Source: Pleurotus djamor
Taxonomy: Eukaryota > Basidiomycota > Agaricomycetes > Agaricales > Pleurotaceae
Direction of reading: 5' to 3'
Length of the DNA stretch: 18,554 nucleotides
NCBI GenBank assembly: GCA_029747585.1
Contig: JAPEVF010000882.1
Location: 1 to 18,554, forward strand
Both the position numbers and the translations under genes were made by a program. The notes below the pieces were generated by a model, which saw only the letters and a program-made list of their open reading frames with translations, was not told where the DNA came from and did not search any database. Numbering within the stretch: position 1 is the stretch's first letter; each line of letters opens with the position of its first letter. Below are positions 1 to 8,605 of this stretch, piece by piece.

Positions 1-1347
1 AGGCTGGATAATCGCATCTATGTGCCCGACAATTCCGACCTTCGTCTCCGCATTCTCCGATTTAAACACGACCATATACTTTCTGGTCACTATGGTAAGA
101 ACAAGACTTTGGAACTGGTTCGACGAGAATTTACTTGGCCCAAAATTCGGGAATTCATCACTCACTATTGCAAGTCCTGTGTCACTTGTATGCGTGTCAA
201 GCCCCAAAGACACAAACCCTATGGCTTACTCCGACAGCTCCCTGTTCCGATCCGACCTTGGGACTCTATTTCAATGGACTTCATTGAAAAATTGCCAAAG
301 TCCTCTGGTTACGATGCTATCCTGGTAATTGTGGATCATCTATCAAAACAGGCTATCTTTACACCTTGTTACGACACCACCACCTCCGAACAACTTGCTC
401 AAATGTTCGTGGTCAATGTGTTCTCTAAACATGGTGTTCCAAACCACATTACCTCCGATCGTGGCTCCGAATTCGTTTTGCACTTCTTCCGATCGCTTGG
501 TAAAGTATTAAACATGCGTCTTCATTTTACTTCTGGTTATCATCCAGAGGGAGATGGTCAAACTGAACGTATTAATCAGGTTTTGGAACAGTACTTGCGA
601 ACATATTGCAACTACCAGCAAGATAATTGGGGGGAGCTACTTCCGATTTCGGAGTTCGCCTACAACAATGCTCCCTCCGCCACTACTGGTGTTTCTCCCT
701 TCTTCGCGAATAAAGGTTACCACCCCAACATCACCTTTAATCCCAAATACAACACCGCGTCTAGTCGTGCTTTGAACTTCGTCGCAAACCTTGATGATGT
801 TCACCAAGAACTCCGACAACAAATGACCGATGCCCAAGCTAGATATCAGGTGTCAGCAGACCGAAATCGGAATGTTGCTCCGGATTTCAAAGTGGGGGAT
901 AAGGCCTTTGTCCTTGGAAAATTCTTCCGCACAACTAGGCCCTCCGCAAAACTCTCTGACCGTTTCCATGGACCATTCGACATCATCTCACAAGCTGGTC
1001 CCTCCTCATTCACTCTTCAGCTCCCCGAAAGCATGTGAGCAGTACACCCTGTCTTCCATGTTTCTATGCTCGAGCCTTACACTCAAAACACAATCCCTAA
1101 TCGCACGCAACCTCCGCAACCTCCGATCGAAATCAATGATCAAGAAGAATACAAAGTTGATCAGATTTTAGATTTGAAACGAGACAAACGTATCCGTAAA
1201 GGAAAAATCAAATATCTCGTTCGCTGGTTAGGTTATGAAGGTACTGACGAAGAAACTTCTTGGGTTCAACTGGACGACTTAGAGCATTCAAAACAACTCC
1301 TCGAAGATTTCCACAACTGTTATCCCGACAAACCAAAACCCATCTGA
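1..1347 (+). pseudogene. Ty3/Gypsy chromovirus pol, 3' part: integrase plus chromodomain (5' partial, one internal stop)
   Basis: The open frame enters from the left edge in frame 1, so reverse transcriptase and RNase H lie outside the window. Counting from the first codon here, the integrase zinc finger is H25-x4-H30-x29-C60-x2-C63. The catalytic triad is D93 (SMDFIEKLP), D152 (TSDRGSEF) and E188 (GDGQTERINQ), with the D-x35-E spacing expected of retroviral-type integrases. The frame then meets TGA at 1036-1038, in a stretch that family members normally read through (LPESM, then AVHPVFHVSMLEP). The same frame continues to TAA-free sequence and ends at 1345-1347 (TGA) after a chromodomain (about 1156-1330; key motif KYLVRWLGY). 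The chromodomain tethers integration to marked chromatin. All catalytic residues are intact and only the stop argues for decay. The family call is secure; activity cannot be judged from a partial copy. Confidence 0.93.
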
Positions 1348-2076
1348 AACATCATCTCCGACTTCGACTCCATCTCCGATTTCCACCCCCTTCCTTATCC
1401 GCAATCATAAAAAACATAAAACAAAAAAACAACAAAGTCAAAAAGATACGTACTTACTATGATTCCTTTTAATCACTTTCACTTCACTCCACCATCTCCG
1501 AAACCTTTTCTTCGTTTTCCTTAACTTTTCCTTTCACCCCAACTTCACAAATTTTTGTTTTCAACTCTCTCATTAATTCCAAAAAAGAAAAAAGTCACAT
1601 AGCACGAATTCGGTTACAAAAAAGAAGTAGACATGAAAAAACTAAACTAAGTAGTCTAGTTTTCGTCCTCGTCCATACTATCTCTCCCCCTGCATTCTCC
1701 GCTTTCTCTGACGTTTTCTTTTACTCTTCATCTTTCACCCAATGCTGTAGGGATAATAAATTATGACTGGGTTGTAGCCCAACTGGTATTGTATTATGAG
1801 TCCTTGGCTGAGGCAACCTTATATGGCTTGTAATACATTATGATATGAGAGTGTACACATGATCATGGGAAAGCCTTATTGACCGTGGGATAAGCCATTG
1901 TCCGTGAGAACAGTTTTATTTGGAATCTAATCAAGCCAGATAATAGATGACAATCATTAATTCTAATCTAATCACAGCCGATCTAATTCCAAATATGGCA
2001 GAGCGCTCGTGAAACGGAGCGCCCAATACAGCTTATCCGCTGGTACCGCCTAGGTGTCGCTGGGCTGCCTCATAGC
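1348..2076. other. Non-coding stretch between the Gypsy pol and the KDZ gene
   Basis: No credible gene was found. From 1348 to about 1745 the plus strand is rich in pyrimidines, with A-rich patches. From 1746 the sequence changes to A/T-rich and structured: an inverted repeat of 9 bp (1918-1926 with 1986-1994) and a hairpin with a 6-bp stem GCGCTC (2003-2008) / GAGCGC (2017-2022). An AATAAA on the plus strand at 1755-1760 could serve the Gypsy transcript. An AATAAA on the minus strand (1920-1915) lies about 160 nt past the KDZ stop and could serve that gene. Confidence 0.6.
1746..2030 (+). repeat. Possible 3' LTR of the Gypsy element
   Basis: This interval begins TGTAG and ends ATACA, giving TG...CA termini with a 4-bp inverted repeat (TGTA/TACA), and it lies downstream of a Gypsy pol as a 3' LTR would. 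It contains a TATA-like TTATATGG near 1818. Against the call, no purine-rich tract precedes 1746, pol ends almost 400 bp upstream, and the 5' LTR is outside the window. It could equally be the terminal non-coding part of the KDZ element. The right end is a guess. Confidence 0.3.
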
Positions 2077-5000
2077 TCACGTATCCGTGGCGTCATCATC
2101 GCTATGCTGACGGCCGCCGCTCAGCCATTGTCTTTCGAAAGAGTTGGCAAGTAAATAGCGTAACTCGGCTTGAGAATGGGCGTATGCAGCAAGCCCGGAT
2201 TGATATTCGGGATGGGGGGCGGGGGCGGTAGCTTTCGATTTCCACGAGTCTGCGAGGGCACGCAGAGAAACAAGGGTGCGGCGCATTTCCTCCTTGAGTA
2301 AACTGACTTCTTCGGTCCAACGACGCGAGCGAGCCCAAGACTTGGCCCACTCCACGCGAAGGGCTGTCAGCCATATTGAGCATCAGTCGCGACACCGATA
2401 CATAGCAGAGAAACACACCTTGTTCCATAGCGTCAGAAGACTGCTTCCCAGACGAGTAGCACCAAATCCAAGACACCTCTCGCCGAGATTCCCTTGCTAC
2501 CACCTCTTCCGTTTCCATCGGGTCATTGTCAACGGGGTCATCGTCATCGTCATCGCTGTTGTCGTCATCGTGAGTGTCGGTGCTATGGTCATGGACAACG
2601 GCCTCGATGGTGTCCGGACGCCGGCGTTCTGAGGCTCTTGCTAAACGGACTTGACGCCTATTCGAAGTGTCGGGGTCAGCCATGCAACGGACATCTGCTT
2701 TTGTAAGGGCGGGCCATGGAAGCTCAGACTCATTCCCGACGAGCTGCTTGAGTGCCAGCCAAGATTGTTGGAACTTGGCGACTTGTACCTTGATTTTGGT
2801 TTCGTTACGGTTTATCAGTGTTCGCGTGCGAGTGTTTGGTCCTTGGTGTCGAACGTGTCGATCCTTGTAGTTCAATAGTCGCGACTTGATGAATAAAAGG
2901 TTGCGCAGGGCGTTTAAGGCAGTCGTACAACGGCCCTCGTGAAGCTTCTGCTCAATCTGGAAAAGCTGAGGCAAACAGCTTGAGCGGGATTCGGGGGGGA
3001 GGGATGACGGAAGGATGATGGGAACAGATTCGACCTCCTCGTCTTCAGGTACGACACGTTCCTCGAGAGTAGACATGGCCGCTGGGATGTAGACGGCTTG
3101 AAGGGTACGGAAATGAGCTAGCGATCTTGTTAGCCTTGTTCGCATTTCGGTGATGTTGGTTTCTTGGACGACCGTCAGTGTCTTGTCGAGGAGGATGTCT
3201 TTGATGCGCTGCCTGAAGAAAATGTGAACTACTGTACCCAAATGCACAATCAATGGGGTACGCACTGCTGGTCCATGAGATCCAAACCTTCTGAGATGAA
3301 GGTCAACGGTGTCGACGTGCGGGTAGGATGTTTTGCAGCATCCGCTGAATCCTCCCGAGATAATATGAGGCGGATGTCTTGTTCCGAAAGGCCTGTTGGG
3401 CATGTCAGTTTGCAAAGCAATGACGCGTTTCAAATAAAGACATACCTTCGTTAGGAATTTCGTATGGATTAGGGCACGTACAGTCATTCTCATATGCCTC
3501 AACCATCTTCTTCCACTGTTCAACGCGCTCAACTTGGCGAGAGGAGAAAATTTTGAAAGAGGCATCTTGAATTTCTCGTTCGGAGAGGGCCAAGCGGAGG
3601 CGTCGAGAAAGCAGAGCACCTGATAGATAAAGATCCGTATGAATGATAGATTGAAGGAAGAAAGAGGTGACGCACCTAAACCAACCAACTTCTGCCAATT
3701 CCAGTGTCCCCAGTGAGCGTCGAGGATCTCCATGCGAGCACCTGGTCCCATGACTCTTGTGCTAGTGGCCATGGGGCCAATATTGGCCCAAGGCCTCTCC
3801 ACGCCTTCCCCGTCTGTTTGACCAACACCTGGGAGATAGTTGAGAGAGTAGCGTTCCTGACATTCTCGTGTGTGGGAGTGAATGTGGAGTTTTGGTACAG
3901 CGAAACGAATCCACGAGGACACAAGGTGAAGTCGCACAAGGGGGGGGGAGAGTTTTCAACCGTTCAATCGCGTGCTTTGACCATTGGCAGGCGATGTCGT
4001 AGGAAACAAGGAGTTTCAAGAGGGGGGAGCGGTGGCGGAGTGCTGATGCAAAGCAGTAGTCCATGTTCGCATAACTAAACATAGCGTCAAGTGTCCAGGA
4101 TTACCAAAGTTATGAATACAGTGAAAGACTTACCGCTCGCCGACTTGAAGATCTGCAACACCATTGGGCTGTATGAACTCGTGTCGGGCACAAATTGGGA
4201 GGCAGACACCTGTGCTGGCATAGCCCCTGGAAAATTTCGTGTTCGCGTGATCCAAGGCAGCCAAACCGCTGCACGTGCTCATCTGGACGCGTAAATTACT
4301 CCGTCGCGTATACTGAGCTGAAATCCATGGCTCACCTCTTTCTGATCAGTCACAGTGAGTAGATACTCACGGAAGGCATCACTCTCCACGAAGTACGACC
4401 AACCCACACCGAGCCCAGGATCCTTTTCCGCTTTTCCGTGGATGAGATCATTCTTCGTTTGAGACGAAAGCAAGCATCAAGGGCGATGTACAAGGTGTAG
4501 ATAAAACTGTAGGAAGTCAAAGGGAAAACGTCACAACGAAGGGATCAAGACTAACCCTTTCTCAACTTGCATCCGCCAGTTGAGAGGGAGGTTGACGAGG
4601 GGGTCAGGGCAGGCTGGGCATCGTACAGCCAACTCTCCACTTTTAGTTGCGTCGATCCCTGCTTGATCATGAGCTCGACCGCCTCGCTTCAGGGAAATGA
4701 GGTGTGAGTATTCGCGATACATGCGAATAAATTCTTTGTAGCGATTCTGGCGGTATCGGTAAGTCAGTGCCAATAAATCATGGGTAGACGGGTAGAGGAA
4801 ACAAAGACGGACAGGAACATTCTGCAAGCCTGAGTTATCGGTAAGCTTCTCTAGCGCAGCATAATAGTCATATGATATCGTTTTTGCTTGGAGTGTTTGC
4901 ATCTGGAAATGCTTCAACAAAGAGAATGTCGCGCATGTCTGTGGTTGGTCGAATGTTGCGGGGTACCAACGGCGTCGAAGCAGTTGTTGGCGTGGATGGC

Positions 5001-5876
5001 CATGGGTCGGAGCTTTGTCGCAAGTGCACATTTGCACACAAACTCTGTGGATACCATTGGTATGAAGTACTACGAAGTTGTCGAAGATACGGGGAAGGGC
5101 GCACGTCTCTCCCAGTGAGTGACCAAGTTGAACCTTTAGGCCGGCATCTCGTAAGCTTGATTTGGAAAAGTACTTGCCGTTCCAACGCTACGAAACAGTA
5201 TATGAGAAGAGGGAATATGTGGCCGGTTGGATGGATGGACGAACCTCAACAACATGGAGTGGATGTGTCTGGTGTGTCATCACCAAGCAATTCCTACAAA
5301 CCGACCGGTCGAAAAGACATTCTAGGCAACGATATGGCAGGCTGTCCTCAATGTTGGATCCGCAAGATACGCAAATCTTCAAGTGTTCTAAGTCAGGAGC
5401 CTCGAGGCGCAGGAACTCGTGGAGATATTCATGGCGCACAGCGAGCCATTCTTTCAAAGGATCGTCCTATAGCAGGACGGGGTTACATTAATATGGTCGG
5501 CAAGAACATGGTAGATACATACCGAAGAAGCATAGCGCTTCTTTTTCGCGTTGGAATCCACACAATCCAAATCGGGGTCAGCGAGGAAAGCAGCGTCATC
5601 GATGTCAAGTGAAGTTTGATCTCCATCAGAGGTCGCCAGGATATTTGTATCGTCAAGGACTTCTTGATTCTCTCGTCTTCGTTTAGTGGGAGATGGGGGG
5701 AGAACTGTGGTGGAACCGTGGATGATGCGGCGTCCATCAGACGAAACCTTCGGGACAGAGGCAGAGACGACCGAGGTGGACTGGCTCAGAATCTCGTTGA
5801 GATCCATATCCACAGTTGAGACAGCTTTCTTGGTAAGCCCTTGACGTTTGGCATTGTGACGCAACCAGAAGGCCAT
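2077..5876 (-). pseudogene. KDZ transposase with CxC2 cysteine cluster, 11 exons, two frame lesions
   Basis: Inferred exons: 5876-5523, 5466-5245, 5187-4819, 4746-4556, 4506-4336, 4282-4134, 4074-3676, 3619-3446, 3392-3266, 3212-2419, 2363-2077. All introns are GT-AG and 49-72 bp; the 72-bp one (4747-4818) has no stop and could be retained. Corrected for the lesions, exons total 3228 nt, or 1075 aa, usual for the family. Domains: basic N-terminus with KVSSDGRRIIHG; the CxC2 zinc cluster (about aa 150-195; CVSC, YRCLEC, CRNC, THPLH, then RWNGKYF); a conserved segment with HPRQQLLRRRWYPAT and KSGELAVRCPACPDP; the RNase H-like core with GWSYFVES, KEMSTCSGLAALDHANTKF, YANMDY, VSYDIACQW and TDGEGVERPW; an acidic linker; and a C-terminal helical segment with VSWIW and WTEEVSLLKEEMRR. 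Lesions are the 8-bp tandem duplication at 4423-4438 and a 9-base C run (plus 3940-3948) where 8 would keep frame. The start ATG is the first after a 3' splice-like tract; an upstream exon is possible. Confidence 0.9.
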
Positions 5877-6528
5877 TAGAACTGGGAGGAGAGGGTTGAA
5901 GGGACAAGCAGAGTAAGGTGAGCGTGGAGGAGACAGTGGGAGGTGCGAGAANGGGGGGGAGGAAGTAAGCATTCCATAGGATTCGAAGGATTATCGTAGG
6001 AGGCTGTCTTGCAGCTCCTGAAGCCCCTTTGTCGCGTCTCGTTGATCTCCCACGACGCGCTCTTGTTGCCACGGCTTGAAACTTGACCAGTGACTTCCAA
6101 CATCAGCAATGTCTTGTAAGTGGCAACAATTGGTCGCTATCCCTTGCCCTTGCCCCCCTTTTTTCTTCGCGTAGGCTCATGCGCGGATCTGTCTTTGGAT
6201 CTATGCTAGCCGAATTTGTCTTTAAGCGTGAGGTTCCCCAGGCAACATGCACGGATCCGTCTCTGGATCTATGCTTCGCCCAGGGAAATAATCGCGGGGA
6301 CTTTCAGCACCACTTTTTTTTTCTGGATTAACATTGAAGCATTCAAATTTACTGACCCGATACTTCGTAGCCACTCGAACGACGCGTTCGGGCGCTGTTT
6401 TTTCCCCTTGGGAGACTTGCCAGTACTACCACCTTGCCACGTCTATCTCCATATCTACATTTGCCGAAACCCCCTCTGTGCCTACGGAATGCGCAGGGGA
6501 ACTTGATTGCGAATCTTTGGAAGAACCA
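5877..6528. promoter_or_regulatory. Divergent promoter region between KDZ transposase and TET/JBP-like gene
   Basis: About 650 bp separate the presumed ATG codons. Part of it may be 5' exon sequence: the minus strand has a pyrimidine-rich tract ending CAG just before the KDZ ATG, and the TET frame stays open upstream of its first ATG to about 6334. The stretch contains an imperfect 30-bp direct repeat (6178-6207 and 6246-6275), a T-rich run near 6314-6322 and one N at 5952 beside a G run. No clear TATA box was identified. Confidence 0.5.
6178..6275 (+). repeat. Imperfect 30-bp direct repeat in the divergent promoter
   Basis: The copies at 6178-6207 and 6246-6275 match at 27 of 30 positions; all three differences are transitions. 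Each copy contains two GGATC cores and ends GGATCTATGCT. The offset between copies is 68 bp. Similarity fades quickly outside the 30 bp, so this is a short duplicated module rather than the edge of a long repeat. Confidence 0.85.
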
Positions 6529-7724
6529 ATGACCCTCTCTGACAGCCTTGGGGCATGTCCAGTGCCGAGCGACGCGTCTGATGGAACACCCTTGGTCATT
6601 CAGGGCGGTTTATTCGCGGGCGATGCGCTCGATCACGTAACTTGGGCACAAGGTGGAAGAACGGACAAGGGAAGCACATCGTCCATGGCTGGACGTGAGG
6701 ATGACGCAACCGAGGTCCAGATGCATTCACCATTGGGTGCGCAGGGTACCAATCGTGGAGAGCAAAAGGAGACTTCGGTGGCGGGACTTGGATCAATTGT
6801 AGTCGAAGACACGACTTATGGTGGTTGTGTGGCCGACGGTATTGGTCTCGGGATGGAGAAAGGGAAGGGGCATGTAGACCATAGACCAACACTTCCCGCT
6901 ATGCGCGACGAATCCAATTTGTCTACCAGCCAACAGAGCCGTGCGGCATGGACGAAAGCCAGAGCCAACGCACATAAGCATGCAAAACGTAGAGCACAGC
7001 GAAACAAAGTCCAAGACGCAGCTGGTACTGCCCTCAAACAAGTTACCAAGAGGCGGGCCAGAGAAGCACAATCAATCTCATTGGGTGCTGTGGATGCCGC
7101 CGACCTTCCTCACACAGAAAGAGGGTATGTGGGTTTGAAGTCTCGGAAACCCGAAGTACGCAAAGCCGTGACCGCTGAAGAAAAGGCATGCACTATATCT
7201 GAGTTGGTGGATATGGGTTTTCAGTACATACCTTGGTCGGCGCAGTGAGTTTGAAGTAACTTACCCCACCCGAAATACTTACTAACCAAGTAAAGGTCCC
7301 CTATAGGTGTGCTAGATTGCGAACAACGACTTGTAGTAGGAGGAGGGATGCCGAGAGGGGATGATTGGCTAGAGTGCGCAAAAGAATGTGCTGACTTGAT
7401 CGACACAATTCGCAACGATTGTAGCTTCAACAAAAAGCATCTCAAGCATTCTCGGGGACCTTTCCCTGCTATGGCACACGGGATTTCATACGGCCTCGGT
7501 CAATTATATCCCATGAACCACGCCCACCATCAGGAAAAACAGATAAGCTTTGCAGTTCTGCACAGAACATTACAGAGCTGCCAGAGGCTTACAGGGTTAC
7601 AGGGCTGACAGATTGGGTACCTGCTGTGACTTTTCTGGATAGTCTCATACAGATGGTTGACAGGATATTAACAGACCTGGTTAGATACCCACAGCCTAAT
7701 TTTAGACTCAACGCTCCATGGTAA
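6529..7724 (+). pseudogene. TET/JBP-like 2-oxoglutarate/Fe(II) oxygenase, N-terminal part only
   Basis: Fungal TET/JBP proteins oxidise 5-methylcytosine. The first ATG of the frame is at 6529. Exon 1 (to 7244) encodes an acidic, low-complexity leader, then a basic region (KARANAHKHAKRRAQRNK), then ISELVDMGFQYIPWSA. The intron 7245-7295 is GT-AG with a TACTAAC branch site. Exon 2 gives the family's conserved pre-core segment: GVLDCEQRLVVGGG, then GDDW, then FNKKHLKHSRGPFPAMAHGI and SYGLGQ. An 8-bp tandem duplication (7589-7604) breaks the frame at QRLTGL. In the shifted frame the protein-like text continues (TDWVPAVTFLDSLIQ ... YPQPNFRLNAPW) to TAA at 7722-7724. The catalytic double-stranded beta-helix with its HxD iron motif, expected right after this point, was not found in the next kilobase. 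The family assignment rests on remembered conserved motifs, not on a search. Confidence 0.72.
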
Positions 7725-8605
7725 TGGTATTTAATATATAATGCTGAATTACACCCAATTACTATACACATTCAAATGATCGATGATGCTCAAACACAGT
7801 GCAGCATACTCATCTCTACCATAAGGTCAATTGATATTTGCAGAAATGGCAGCTGGGGAGATGTAGAAACCTGAGACCAGAAGTAGAAAAGGAAAAATGG
7901 CAAAAATGGAGAATGATAGATACGACCTGCGTCAAATATCTAGTGCACTGCGATCCCAGACATCATCAGTCGAACATAGGTATAAGGCCGAAGGTGAATT
8001 GTATTGCGGTGCATTTGTGGTTACGGACATTCAAGAGTGGGAACGAGGAAGGTGATGGGAAACGATCAAAGTTGTGTTGCCAACATCACTGGCCAATGGA
8101 ATGGGGTGATTGAGCGCTCCTGGGTAGGTCATCATGATTCCACTCGCGATTCATGTGGTCTTGTGGCTTGCAACGGTCGAACGGGCCTGCAACGTGACTG
8201 ATGCATTGACGCAGAAGAGATGATGCTGACCTCGTCGTGATTTACCGCGAGTAAACGTCCTGAAACCTTTTGCAAGCCATTCCGCTGTGAGAAAGCACGC
8301 GTTCTACGCGACGCGCGTCTCGCTTGGAGCTGAGAGAGCTGGTCGTAGCACGTTGCTGAGTCGAGAAGCGGGAGCCGTGATGCTCTGGATGATCTCAGTT
8401 CAGTGATAGATGCAGAGAAATCCTCGAGTAAAGTTCAAAGTTCGTTCCTTGTCGAAGCAAACAGTTGATGAGGACAGAACGTCGAGACGGACGGGATGGA
8501 AACAGTGAGCGTCGGCCCCGGAGGACAAGTAAACTCAACAGGAGCTCGCCAGGGGCGCCATTGTGATTCAAGTTTGTGTTGCTTCTGCCTCACCTGCGAC
8601 CTCCA
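7725..8605. other. Intergenic stretch between the truncated TET-like gene and the p30 gene
   Basis: I see no supportable gene here. Several short open frames exist on both strands, but none has a recognisable motif or convincing splice sites. The left part is A/T-rich (around 7725-7770) and could hold the element's right end. The right part (8280-8605) is the likely promoter of the p30 gene and includes an ACGCG cluster at 8297-8318. Confidence 0.5.
8297..8318 (+). promoter_or_regulatory. Cluster of ACGCG motifs upstream of the p30 gene
   Basis: ACGCGT (8297-8302), ACGCG (8306-8310) and ACGCGCGT (8311-8318) lie within 22 bp, about 290 bp upstream of the ATG. ACGCGT is the core of the MBF (MluI box) site used in G1/S expression in fungi. 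Whether it acts here is unknown. Confidence 0.3.

Larger units (their letters stand above)
2077..7724. mobile_element. KDZ transposon with divergent transposase and TET/JBP-like genes (decayed)
   Basis: A KDZ transposase on the minus strand and a TET/JBP-like gene on the plus strand are arranged head to head. Fungal TET/JBP expansions are known to travel with KDZ elements (Kyakuja-Dileera-Zisupton), so the pair is read as one element. The limits given are only those of the coding parts. I could not find terminal inverted repeats or a target-site duplication by eye, so the true ends may lie in 1746-2076 on the left and 7725-8600 on the right. Both genes carry frame-breaking lesions, so this copy is probably dead unless some lesions are sequencing errors. 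Confidence 0.6.

Noticed and set aside
2102..3937. 611-codon minus-strand open frame taken as one gene
   Set aside because: It runs through several clear GT-AG introns of the KDZ gene (for example 3620-3675, 3393-3445, 3213-3265, 2364-2418) and changes to non-conserved text inside them. The spliced reading matches the family.
5737..6109. Minus-strand frames with an Arg-rich leader upstream of the KDZ start, considered as a first exon
   Set aside because: One begins at a GTG rather than an ATG and none gives an in-frame GT donor to the CAG acceptor before 5876 that I could defend.
7838..8113. 91-codon plus-strand open frame in the intergenic region
   Set aside because: No recognisable motif, no clear ATG context, Trp/Lys-rich composition unlike real genes nearby.
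8004..8201. Plus-strand frame with GHHDSTRDSCGLVAC, faintly like the HxD...GWC..V core of TET/JBP proteins
   Set aside because: No other core motif (no downstream His/Arg region, no GGHL strand), no splice link to the upstream gene, and the frame is short. Chance resemblance is more likely.
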